Under the pieces are notes generated by a model, which saw only the letters and a program-made list of their open reading frames with translations, did no database searches and was not told the origin of the DNA. From CADEDH01 sp047971245 (GTDB taxonomy: Bacteria > Actinomycetota > Acidimicrobiia > Acidimicrobiales > SZUA-35): a stretch of 17,532 nucleotides of DNA. Made by a program: the position numbers and the translations under genes. The stretch is from assembly GCA_047971245.1 (NCBI GenBank), contig JBKDZN010000069.1:1-17532 (forward strand), given 5' to 3'. This document shows, piece after piece, positions 1-6,388 of this stretch; positions within the stretch are counted from its first letter, which is position 1, and the number at the start of each line of letters is the position of its first letter.

Positions 1-477
1 GATCAGGACGTGGCGGACGGCTTCCACCGCGTCCCGCAACTCGTCGTGCCGATTCCAGGCCCGTTCGTGGGCCCGCCGTGACGTGCCGTCAGGGCGGCCC
101 GCTTCCCAGTCGTCGAGGAGAGGATGCCACTTGGCCAGCGTCGGGCGGACGGCGCCGTTGAGCACCCAGGTGGCCAGATACCCGAAGCTGTAGCGGTCCG
201 ACCGGTCGTTGACCGTGGTCGGCACCTTGGCCACGCCCGGACCGTGCCGGCGGAGGATGTCCCGGGTGGAGCCGAACAGGGTGTAGAGGCTGGCCAGCGC
301 CTCCCGCAGCAGGCCGTCGTCGGGATCGAGCGGGACCACCGAGATCCGGGTCGACAGCTCGACGTACATCTCCCACGCCGCGACCTGCTCGGCCCGGTCC
401 ACCTCCCACTCGCCCCGATCTCGCCGACGAACGGCGACCGCAAACTGAAGGTGATCCGCTTCAACGCCATGCCGCAC
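1..477 (-). CDS. Conserved hypothetical protein, C-terminus beyond window edge
   Basis: This is the N-terminal 159 codons of a minus-strand gene that runs off the left edge. The reading is protein-like, with segments such as EALASLYTLFGSTRDILRR, SFGYLATWVLNGAVRP and LAKWHPLLDDW, then an acidic/basic helical tail. I see no signal peptide or catalytic motif and cannot assign a function. I chose GTG at 477, which follows a GGGGT purine run by about 5 nt. ATG at 369 (MYVELSTRIS) is a serious alternative, because the conserved-looking part begins near it. The gene lies about 40 bp downstream of the SWIM-family relic on the same strand. Because of that relic's frameshift, this frame stays open upstream all the way to about 1695, so an automatic caller may fuse the two. 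Confidence 0.6.
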   Translation of the reverse strand, partial: MRHGVEADHLQFAVAVRRRDRGEWEVDRAEQVAAWEMYVELSTRISVVPLDPDDGLLREALASLYTLFGSTRDILRRHGPGVAKVPTTVNDRSDRYSFGYLATWVLNGAVRPTLAKWHPLLDDWEAGRPDGTSRRAHERAWNRHDELRDAVEAVRHVLI

Positions 478-518
478 GCTACCCCAGGTCCACCCGGCGA
501 CGCCGCGGCTAGTGGGCC

Positions 519-1947
519 TCAGCGCAGCCCGGCCTTGTCGAGCATGGCCATGAACGAGGGTCGACGCCGGTTGCGTTCCCGGAGCGCCGTGAGCTGGTCG
601 CCGAACTCGTCGGTCCGGTCGGCGGCGGTCGACGCCTGGCGGGCCTTCTTGAGGTGACGGACGGCGTCGCGGTAGGCGCTTGTTGGCCTGTGCGAGCACC
701 TCGTCGGCGAGACGCAGATACACCTGCATGGCGTCACCGGGAGCGGTCGGTTCACGGGCCTCGGCCAGGCGGAGCCACTGCGACGCCAGGATCTCCTGGT
801 CACCACCGACCGCCACCGCCCACGCCTCGTCGGGCTCGCCGTCGGCCAGCAGCGCGTCGATGTGGCCGGCGGGGTCGTGCTCGGCCAGCACGGCGCGGGC
901 CCGATCGATCTCGTCCGCCCACGCATCGACGGTGCCCGCCGCGGCCTGCAGCTTGGCGTAGGTCGACGCCGAGGGCATCCGCTCGTGGTGATGCCGGCGG
1001 ATCTCGACCACCTCGTCGAGGTCACCAGCGTCGGTGAGCAGTTCGGCCGTCAGGTCGTAGAGCTTCGCCAGCTGCCACCCGGAGGTCTCGGCGATCCCTC
1101 GGCGGGCCCAGCCCAAGGCGTCGTCGGGCCGGCCGAGCTCGACGAACGCCTCGGCGACTTGCTGGAACTGGTAGGGGGAGGACAGATCACCACCGAGCAA
1201 CTCGACCAGCCGGTCGACGTCACGGTCGATGATGGCCAGACGCTCAGCGGCGTACCGGGCCGCGAAGCTCGGGAACCCCCCGTACACGGTGCGCAGGGTC
1301 TCCGACCGATGCTCCGGGGCATCGGCGGGGTCGGATCGCTTGGCCACCTCCCGCCGGTAGACGGCCAGGCCCTTGTCCCCGAGGGCGTCGGCGTAGCCAA
1401 CCGGGTCGATCTCGAAGAAGTCCTGGTCCTCGAACGCGAACTTCACCATCCATTTGGCCAGCTTCTGGGGATCGGCGACGCCCACCGTGCAGGCCTGGCG
1501 GTGGAGATCGAGGACCCGACGGCAGAGATTGCCGATCGTCCCCTCGGAGTCGTCAGCACGGAGGATCACCTTCACCAGGTGCCCCGCCGCCCGTTGCAGC
1601 AACACGACCAGCTCCGCCGACGGGGCCGCCTCCACCTCGTCGGCCAGCGCACTCACCACCGGCGCCGCGTCCCGGGCCCACGCCGATGACCCCCACTAGT
1701 CGAGATGGCGTCGGGTGCGGAGACCGTCGTCGACCTCGGCTTTCAACACCGCGAGCCGTTCGCCGTCGCTGGCGTCGGCCAGCCGAACCGCCCGCATCAC
1801 GTCGTCATGCCACTGCGCCGCCCCGGCCAGCAGCCGCCGCACGACCGCCTCATCGCGCCGCCCCACTACCTCGTCGATCGTGTCCTCAGATCCCCGGTTC
1901 ACCATCACATCGACGGTAACGGCCACGCGAACGGGTCCCGCGGGCAC
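519..1947 (-). pseudogene. Degenerate SWIM-zinc-finger-family protein (C-terminal helical region)
   Basis: Read on the minus strand, three pieces join into one recognisable protein. The first ends ...AEVDDGLRTRRHLD and stops at TAG (1696-1698). Reading through gives WGSSAWARDAAPVVSALADE...LCRRVLDLHRQA...AKWMVKFAFEDQDFFEIDP...YADALGDKGLAVYRR. After a one-base frameshift near 678 comes the expected tail YRDAVRHLKKARQ...RRRPSFMAMLDKAGLR, then TGA at 519. This order of helical, TPR-like segments is what I recall of the C-terminal half of actinobacterial SWIM zinc-finger proteins; the family call is from memory. The N-terminal SWIM domain (CxC...CxH) is absent, so the gene is also truncated at the 5' end. 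Two independent lesions plus the missing domain argue for a pseudogene, although either lesion alone could be a sequencing error. Confidence 0.6.
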
Positions 1948-1959
1948 TGGTCGGTGGGG

Positions 1960-2094
1960 TCAGGGGGTTGGTTCGAGGGCTTCGGCGGTCCGGCTCCACT
2001 GCTTGGGGGGTTGGCCATTGCGCTGTTTGAAGTCCCGGCTGACCGAACGCCCAGCAGGCGGCGGCACGAAGTAGCTGAAGGCTTCCCACGCCCA
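1960..2094 (-). pseudogene. Short coding-like remnant, unknown
   Basis: One minus-strand frame between two stop codons reads about 44 residues of protein-like composition, including AWEAFSYFVPPPAGRSVSRD and FKQRNGQPPKQWSRTAEAL, ending at TGA (1960-1962). It has no start codon and lies between the SWIM-family relic and the toxin relic. It may be the 3' end of a deleted gene, but I do not recognise the family, and an open frame this short can arise by chance in GC-rich DNA. Confidence 0.2.
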
Positions 2095-2120
2095 TCAATT
2101 CGTATTCCGATAACCCGGGT

Positions 2121-2381
2121 GTGCGGTTCCGCCGATGAGCGTTCACGCACGGCTACGACGAGGAGACCATCCTGCACGCCGTCGAGCACGCGATCGTCGT
2201 CGTTGACCTCGAGCCTGACGCTGATCCGCCGAAGGTGCTCGCCATCGGCCCTGACCCTGCCGGCAACCTCCTCGAGGTCATCTGGCTCGATTTCGCCGAC
2301 GCCGAGTTGGTGATCCACGCCATGGACCTGCGAGCCAAGTTCTACGACCTACTCCCCACCGGCGAGGACCCGACACCATGA
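2121..2381 (+). pseudogene. Toxin of a type II toxin-antitoxin pair, interrupted by TGA at codon 6
   Basis: From GTG 2121 the frame reads VRFRR, then TGA (2136-2138), then AFTHGYDEETILHAVEHAIV, VLAIGPDPAGNLLEVIWLDF and VIHAMDLRAKFYDLLPTG. It stops at a TGA that overlaps the antitoxin start as ATGA (2378-2381). Without the early stop it would be an intact protein of about 86 residues, the size of small mRNase-type toxins. The order toxin then RHH antitoxin, with a 4-nt overlap, is a known layout, for example in BrnT/BrnA-like pairs. I believe this is a BrnT/RelE-size family often annotated only as toxin, but the exact family is uncertain. After the TGA no ATG or GTG occurs in frame until far into the domain, so the toxin should be dead unless the base is an error. 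Confidence 0.6.
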
Positions 2382-2650
2382 GCACCCACAAGACCAAGAC
2401 CGGACGGACCCTCACCGACGCCGACGTCGACGCTCTGGCAGAGGAAGTCGAGACCACCGACTATGACGTTGAGGAGCTCAAGACCCGCCGCCGTGGTCGG
2501 CCGGCGATGGGCTCGGGCCCTGCCGACGTTGTGCCGGTGCGAATCGATCCCGAGCTCAAGGCGGCGATCGAGGCCCGCGCCGAGGCCTGCCACACCACCA
2601 CCAGCGAGGTCATCCGCAAAGCCCTGCGAAAGTTCCTCGAGGTCGCCTGA
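2378..2650 (+). CDS. Ribbon-helix-helix antitoxin
   Basis: This 90-residue protein is typical of RHH antitoxins. A charged N-terminal part with LTDADVDALAEEVE and a RRRGRPAMGSGP linker is followed by the RHH DNA-binding fold at about residues 50-88: beta strand VVPVRIDPEL, helix KAAIEARAEACH, turn TTTSEV, helix IRKALRKFLEVA. In such proteins the strand reads the operator and the N- or C-terminal arm neutralises the toxin. The start ATG overlaps the stop of the upstream toxin relic (ATGA), so the two were translationally coupled. The antitoxin frame is intact although its toxin partner has a stop at codon 6, so it is an orphan antitoxin in the making. Confidence 0.85.
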   Translation: MSTHKTKTGRTLTDADVDALAEEVETTDYDVEELKTRRRGRPAMGSGPADVVPVRIDPELKAAIEARAEACHTTTSEVIRKALRKFLEVA

Positions 2651-2996
2651 CCGTGCTGGGCGGGGGTGTCGCTCTGCAAGTGATTTGCTAATGGCAGCCC
2701 AGCGGCAAGGAGCGGCAGCGAGCGGCAAGTAGCGCCCCGGAAGGTGGGCAGTTGCCGTTGTTTGCCGCTCCCTGCCACCTGTCGCCGGCTGGTGCCAGTT
2801 CGGGGAGGCGAGTTCAAGCCCCCTCCGACACCCGAGTTGAACCCCCCACAGAGTCGCCGTTTCGCCTGGCCAAGCAGGGTGCGGCGACCGTGAGGGTTGA
2901 ATGTCGCCGAAGCGCCCGCCTCCCCGCGTGAAGGCGTCAGTTCCGCCGTCTTGTGTCGGCTCGGCGCCCGATCAGATGTGCCGATCTGCGTTGTTG
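2651..2996. other. Gene-free stretch with repeats and a tRNA-3'-end-like motif
   Basis: Nothing on either strand looks coding in this 346-bp gap. Besides the decamer cluster it contains, at 2809-2832, CGAGTTCAAGCCCCC followed by TCCGACACC. This looks like the T-loop (TTCAAGC) and acceptor 3' end of a tRNA. A related copy, CGAGTTGAACCCCCC, follows at 2833-2847. There is no matching 5' half (GTCGGAG) upstream, and the T-stem does not pair properly, so this is not a tRNA gene. It could be an attachment-site scar. Confidence 0.35.
2701..2776. repeat. Tandem 10-mers plus facing inverted copy
   Basis: Three contiguous decamers, AGCGGCAAGG, AGCGGCAGCG and AGCGGCAAGT, run from 2701 to 2730, and a partial fourth (AGCG) ends at 2734. 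The sequence TTGCCGCTCCCTGCC at 2762-2776 is the reverse complement of GGCAGGGAGCGGCAA, which matches 2704-2718 at 13 of 15 positions, so the cluster also has an inverted partner about 30 bp away. The layout resembles arm-type binding sites of integrases or excisionases, or an iteron-like array, but no recombinase gene is in the window. Confidence 0.6.
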
Positions 2997-3506
2997 CTAC
3001 CAGACGGATGATCCTTGGTACGGCAGCCATCGGTAGCCCGGTTCGAATCGGACGAATCGAGGGCCCAACTGATATCGCCTAGCTACGGCATCAGAGACTA
3101 CGAGGCCTTGGACGTCATGAATGCTGCCATCGGAGCCGAGATCGTGGAGATCGACAAGCCACTCCGAGTCCCAGCCAACGAAGGCGGCCTGGAAACTGTC
3201 GAGATTGCGAAGCAGGTCGTAGAGCTGCGTGCCGACTGCGGATAGGTCGTCGCTCGTGACTTCCGACATCGCGATGTCAGGGTCATTGATCGTCGCACCG
3301 TAGCTGAGGCCCACGGGGTGGACAGCAAACTCGATGTATCCCTCGTCGATGTCAGCCGGAGACTTGACCCCCGTTGTGCGGTGATGGAGTTGGAGGTCCC
3401 TTCCGAACGCCTCAACGGTCGACGTCGACACGATTGCCCGAGCGCGTTCCGCCGCAGCCGCCTCCGAAACGGGGAAGTTCACTACTAGCTGGAAGATGAT
3501 GGCCAC
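2997..3506 (-). CDS. Hypothetical protein, family not recognised
   Basis: A 169-residue minus-strand reading with good codon bias: a hydrophobic N-terminus IIFQLVVNFPVSEAAAAERA, then segments such as DIDEGYIEFAVHPVGLSYGA, LSAVGTQLYDLLRNLDSFQA and AFVGWDSEWLVDLHDLGSDG. The sequence suggests a small alpha/beta cytosolic protein. I see no transmembrane segment or catalytic motif and do not recognise the family. I chose GTG at 3506 because GGAGAG lies 9 nt upstream. The longer open frame to 3593 adds a basic, unconvincing leader. It sits among degraded genes, has no operon partner, and looks less GC-biased than neighbouring genes, which could mean recent transfer. Confidence 0.6.
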   Translation of the reverse strand: MAIIFQLVVNFPVSEAAAAERARAIVSTSTVEAFGRDLQLHHRTTGVKSPADIDEGYIEFAVHPVGLSYGATINDPDIAMSEVTSDDLSAVGTQLYDLLRNLDSFQAAFVGWDSEWLVDLHDLGSDGSIHDVQGLVVSDAVARRYQLGPRFVRFEPGYRWLPYQGSSVW

Positions 3507-3672
3507 CTCGCGATTCTCTCCGATCGTCCGGCGCTTCGAACGTCGCAAGACGCCGTTGACCGCCCAGAACCGGCATTCTTCAGCGGGTCTCACTCAGACG
3601 ATCGTCAGGGACTGTGGCCTCGGCATGCGCTGGCAGAGCTGTCATGTCGGTTGCGTCAACGAAGTTCCGACG

Positions 3673-4149
3673 ATGGTCGAAGCCATCGCGCGCGACGCCA
3701 TGATCCGCCAGATCAACACCGACCTCCTCGGCGTGCTCGATGTCACCCGCTCCGTGCTGCCGACCATGCGCCAACGGGGCGAGGGTGTTGTCATCAACCT
3801 CTCCTCGGTCGCCGGCCGGATCACGTTTCCGTTCAACTCGCTCTACCACGCCACCGAGTTCTGGGGTCGCTCGTTCGACTTCCACGACAATCCCGACCTC
3901 GCCGAATACCGGCCGATGATGGGCGCCATCAACCACGCAATCGCCCAACGCCAGGAGAACCCAACCGCCGCCTCCCCGCCATCGGCCGTCGCCGAGGTCA
4001 TCCACCGGGCCACCACCGACGGCACCGACAAGCTCCGCTACCTGGCCGGCAACGCCGCCGACTTCTTCAGCAGCCGGGACGGCAAAACCGACGAGGAGTA
4101 CATCGCCGCCACCCGCCAACAGTTCGGCCTCCAGCAGCCCATCCAGTAG
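3673..4149 (+). pseudogene. Short-chain dehydrogenase/reductase (SDR) relic
   Basis: The reading IRQINTDLLGVLDVTRSVLP, GVVINLSSVAGRITFPFNSL, YHATE and the C-terminal DEEYIAATRQQFGL is that of a classical SDR. Three things are wrong. The N-terminal Rossmann half with TGxxxGxG and the NNAG strand is missing, so homology begins only at about 3673. The active-site YxxxK reads YHATE, with the catalytic lysine codon now GAG at 3856-3858. The roughly 35 residues that normally lie between that motif and the GRSFDF segment are deleted, so the frame jumps straight from EFW to GRSFDFHD. The frame otherwise remains open to TAG, consistent with fairly recent decay. Substrate cannot be inferred. Confidence 0.7.
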
Positions 4150-4200
4150 GGCCCGCCGTCGACGCCCGCGTCGACGAGCTGCCCGCCGGGGGAGTGTCCC

Positions 4201-4222
4201 GCGGCCCGCCCCACCGGGCCGC
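4201..4222 (-). terminator. GC-rich hairpin after the queuosine-salvage gene
   Basis: A perfect 8-bp stem (GCGGCCCG / CGGGCCGC) with a 6-nt loop begins 2 nt past the stop codon of the minus-strand gene at 4225. No U-tract follows, so it is at best an I-shaped terminator of the kind proposed for actinobacteria. Confidence 0.4.
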
Positions 4223-4224
4223 GC

Positions 4225-5238
4225 TCAGTACCGCATGGTGACGGTGCGGTGGTGGGCGCCGAGGGTGGCGGCGTCGGGTCCGAGCACGGCGGTCGACCAC
4301 AGGTGGTAGTCGAGGGCGGGGCCCGACACCGGGTTGCCCTCCCGGGCCAGGGCGGCCCGCAACCGGGCCCCGGTGGTGACGGTGGCCCACCGGATGGCGT
4401 GCTCGGGTGGCGATTCGGCCGGGATGAGCTGGTGCCGGTCGACCAGGTCGGCGAGGCCCGGCCCGTACACCATGGCCCCATGGTGGCGGAACAGGCGGGG
4501 CAGCATGTAGTCGGGATAGACGGGGGCGTCGGCGTAGTTGGTGAACCGGTCCCAGCCGATGCCCGACGCCATGATGGCGGCGGCCAATCGGGGCAGCTTG
4601 TCGAACGGGAGGACGCCCAGCTCGGTCCGGGGCCGATCCCGGTACCCGGGGACGGTGTCGGTCAGCAGGGCGGCCATGGCGGTCACGTCGTGGCCGGCCT
4701 CCTCCACCAGGTGACGGGCGTTGCCGTCCCACCGGTCCTCCAGGGCGGCGGCCGCCGCGGCCAGGGTGGCGGCCCGCTCGTCGAGCAGTTGGAGCGTGCC
4801 CCGGCCGGCGAACAGTTGCCGGACGTCGGCCGCCGGAGCCGTGGCGAACCAGGCCAGGTCCCGGCCTTGGCGCCGCGCCCGGGTGAAGGCGGCAAACAGG
4901 CCGGGGGCGTCGTCGAGCCACTGGCCGTCGCGTTCGGTGCGCCACATCTCCTCCCCGTCGGGCGGCCACAGGCAGGCCAGCACCGACACCGCCAGCGCGG
5001 CCCAGGTGTACCACCAGTTCTCGTCCCGATCGGGTGGGGTGCCGGGGTAGTCGAACGCCGGGAGGGGCATCGGGGTCGACGCCCACCGCCGAGCCAGCCG
5101 TTCGACGGCGTCGTCGTCGATGGCCACACCCCAATGGACGGGTGGCGGCTCGGCCGTCAGGTCGGCGAGGGGATGGGGGTCCGGTTCGATCATCGGCTCA
5201 CACCAGAAGCCGGCGTCGGGGAAGGCATAGGTGGCCAT
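4225..5238 (-). CDS. Queuosine salvage protein (DUF2419/Qng1-type queuosine-nucleotide N-glycosylase)
   Basis: A 337-residue protein whose segments follow the queuosine-salvage family in order: VAIDDDAVERLARRWA (about 38-53), NWWYTWAALAVSVLACLWP (74-92), ADVRQLFAGRGTLQLLDERA (137-156), HLVEEAGHDVTAMAALL (176-192), LGVLPFDKLPRLAAAI (207-222), then NYADAPVYPDYMLPRLFRHH (234-253) and a final WATVTTGARLRAAL helix. In characterised members (human and fungal Qng1) the enzyme releases queuine from queuosine 5'-monophosphate so that tRNA can be modified without de novo synthesis. That function here is inferred from family membership. No other queuosine gene (tgt, transporter) is in the window. Start is uncertain: ATG 5238 has a weak GGGG run upstream, and ATG 5193 (MIEPDPHP) is equally plausible by length. 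Confidence 0.8.
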   Translation of the reverse strand: MATYAFPDAGFWCEPMIEPDPHPLADLTAEPPPVHWGVAIDDDAVERLARRWASTPMPLPAFDYPGTPPDRDENWWYTWAALAVSVLACLWPPDGEEMWRTERDGQWLDDAPGLFAAFTRARRQGRDLAWFATAPAADVRQLFAGRGTLQLLDERAATLAAAAAALEDRWDGNARHLVEEAGHDVTAMAALLTDTVPGYRDRPRTELGVLPFDKLPRLAAAIMASGIGWDRFTNYADAPVYPDYMLPRLFRHHGAMVYGPGLADLVDRHQLIPAESPPEHAIRWATVTTGARLRAALAREGNPVSGPALDYHLWSTAVLGPDAATLGAHHRTVTMRY

Positions 5239-5290
5239 CGTGCCCCAGCCCACCGGTTGGTTCCAGGCGCCCGCAGCGACGCTTCGTACC

Positions 5291-5311
5291 ATGCTGGCAC
5301 AGTGCTGGCAT
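5291..5311 (+). promoter_or_regulatory. Palindromic operator of a lost VapB/FitA-type antitoxin
   Basis: A 21-bp near-perfect palindrome is centred on 5301. Its arms are ATGCTGGCAC and GTGCTGGCAT around a central A; eight of ten pairs are Watson-Crick and two are G-T. It also contains TGCTGGCA twice as a direct repeat, 11 bp apart (about one helical turn). It ends 7 nt before the ATG of an antitoxin-like start (5318). Operators of this shape immediately before the antitoxin start are usual for autoregulated RHH antitoxins. It also lies 53 bp upstream of the queuosine-salvage start on the other strand. Confidence 0.5.
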
Positions 5312-5317
5312 GACGCC

Positions 5318-5359
5318 ATGGCGAATCTCGGTATCCGCAAACTCGACGACGACGCCGTC
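5318..5359 (+). pseudogene. N-terminal stub of a VapB/FitA-like antitoxin
   Basis: ATG 5318 begins MANLGIRKLDDDAV, close to the conserved N-terminal RHH strand of FitA/VapB antitoxins (of the type MxxLTIRNLDDxV). After about 14 codons the resemblance ends, and the frame continues into sequence antisense to the downstream dehydrogenase. The remaining antitoxin and the PIN-domain toxin are absent. With the operator in front of it, this looks like the scar of a deleted toxin-antitoxin module. Confidence 0.45.
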
Positions 5360-5402
5360 GGTTCGTCGATGGTGGCCGGCAGGGTCTCACCGGTGCCGCC
5401 GG

Positions 5403-6284
5403 CTAGCTGCCGTAGTCGTAGAACCCGCGGCCCGTCTTGCGCCCGAGCAGGCCGGCCTCGACCATGCGGGCCAGGAGCGGTGGGGGAGCGTAGAGCTGTT
5501 CGCGGAACTCGTCGTACAGGGAGTCGGCCACCGCCATCGTGGTGTCGAGCCCGATCAGGTCGGCCAGGGCCAGGGGGCCCATCGGGTGGGCGCAACCGGT
5601 GACCATGCCGTTGTCGATGTCCTCCATCGAGGCGAACCCGGATTCGAACATGCGGATGGCCGACAGGACATACGGGATCAGCAGGGCGTTCACGATGAAG
5701 CCGGCGCGGTCCTTCGAATGGATGGCCCGTTTCCCGAGCTGGCCGGTGGAGAACGCCTCGGCCCGCTGGGTGGTGTCCTCGCTGGTGTAGAGCGAGGTGA
5801 CCAGTTCGACGAGGTGGAGCACCGGCACCGGGTTGAAGAAGTGGATGCCGATGACGTTCTCCGGCCGACGGGTGGCCATGGCCAGCTTCATGATCGGGAT
5901 CGACGAGGTGTTCGAGGCCATGATCGTGCTGTCGCCGACGACACGGTCGATGGCCCGGAAGGCCGCCACCTTGGCTTCCTCGTCTTCGACGATGGCCTCG
6001 ACGACGAGGTCTCGGTCGGCGAGCTGGTTCATGTCGGCGGTGAACCGCAGCCGGTCCACACTGCTGGTCAGTTCCTCCGGTGAGAGCTTGCCGGCCCGCT
6101 CGGCCCGGCCCAGCGATTTCTCCACCCGGGCCCGCCCGTCCGCGGCCAGTTGGTCACTGGCCTCGACCACGACGACATCGAGACCGGCGCGGGCGGCCAC
6201 CTCGGCGATTCCGGACCCCATGAGGCCGGCGCCGATCACCCCCATTCGCTTCACCGGGTCCGTGGTTGTGCTGGTGTCGGTCAT
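5403..6284 (-). CDS. 3-hydroxybutyryl-CoA dehydrogenase
   Basis: A 293-residue NAD(P)-dependent 3-hydroxyacyl-CoA dehydrogenase of the usual stand-alone length. The Rossmann motif GAGLMGSGIAEVAARAG starts at about residue 18. The substrate/active-site segment IGIHFFNPVPVLHLVELV contains His148 and Glu160, which match the catalytic pair of the family. The C-terminal dimerisation domain has GCAHPMGPLALADLIGLD (231-247) and ends GRKTGRGFYDY. It interconverts acetoacetyl-CoA and 3-hydroxybutyryl-CoA in short-chain fatty-acid or butanoate metabolism. ATG 6284 is preceded by a strong AAGGAG 6 nt upstream, and a TAGAAT -10 lies at 6314-6319, so this gene has a conventional leader. It is divergent from the decarboxylase gene. 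The name hbd or fadB2 would fit, but paralogue identity cannot be fixed. Confidence 0.93.
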   Translation of the reverse strand: MTDTSTTTDPVKRMGVIGAGLMGSGIAEVAARAGLDVVVVEASDQLAADGRARVEKSLGRAERAGKLSPEELTSSVDRLRFTADMNQLADRDLVVEAIVEDEEAKVAAFRAIDRVVGDSTIMASNTSSIPIMKLAMATRRPENVIGIHFFNPVPVLHLVELVTSLYTSEDTTQRAEAFSTGQLGKRAIHSKDRAGFIVNALLIPYVLSAIRMFESGFASMEDIDNGMVTGCAHPMGPLALADLIGLDTTMAVADSLYDEFREQLYAPPPLLARMVEAGLLGRKTGRGFYDYGS

Positions 6285-6313
6285 GGCTGCTCCTTGCCGC
6301 CGGTCGGGCCCGG

Positions 6314-6319
6314 ATTCTA
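6314..6319 (-). promoter_or_regulatory. -10 element of the 3-hydroxybutyryl-CoA dehydrogenase gene
   Basis: On the minus strand this reads TAGAAT, one mismatch from TATAAT. It would place the transcript start near 6306 and give a leader of about 20 nt containing the AAGGAG ribosome site. No convincing -35 is visible. Confidence 0.4.
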
Positions 6320-6352
6320 ACCCGACGGCCCGAGGCCGTCCCTCGACCTGGC

Positions 6353-6381
6353 TTCGAGGACCGGTACCGGGCCAGTAGATT
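6353..6381 (+). promoter_or_regulatory. Promoter of the decarboxylase gene, leaderless
   Basis: TTCGAG (6353-6358), a 17-nt spacer and TAGATT (6376-6381) precede GTG 6389 by 7 nt. There is no Shine-Dalgarno sequence. Transcription starting at or next to the GTG would give a leaderless mRNA. Confidence 0.5.
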
Positions 6382-6388
6382 CCCTGAC

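Noticed and set aside
862..1689. 275-codon plus-strand open frame
   Set aside because: It is antisense to the SWIM-family relic, whose minus-strand reading gives recognisable helical segments. The plus-strand product is Gly/Arg/Val-rich shadow sequence typical of high-GC antisense frames.
2802..2832. tRNA gene at the TTCAAGC motif
   Set aside because: The 5-nt arms next to the loop do not pair, and no 5' acceptor half complementary to CTCCGAC occurs within 100 nt upstream. Only a tRNA-end-like fragment remains.
4249..5313. 354-codon plus-strand open frame
   Set aside because: Antisense shadow of the queuosine-salvage gene, low-complexity Gly/Val/Gln composition and no recognisable motif.
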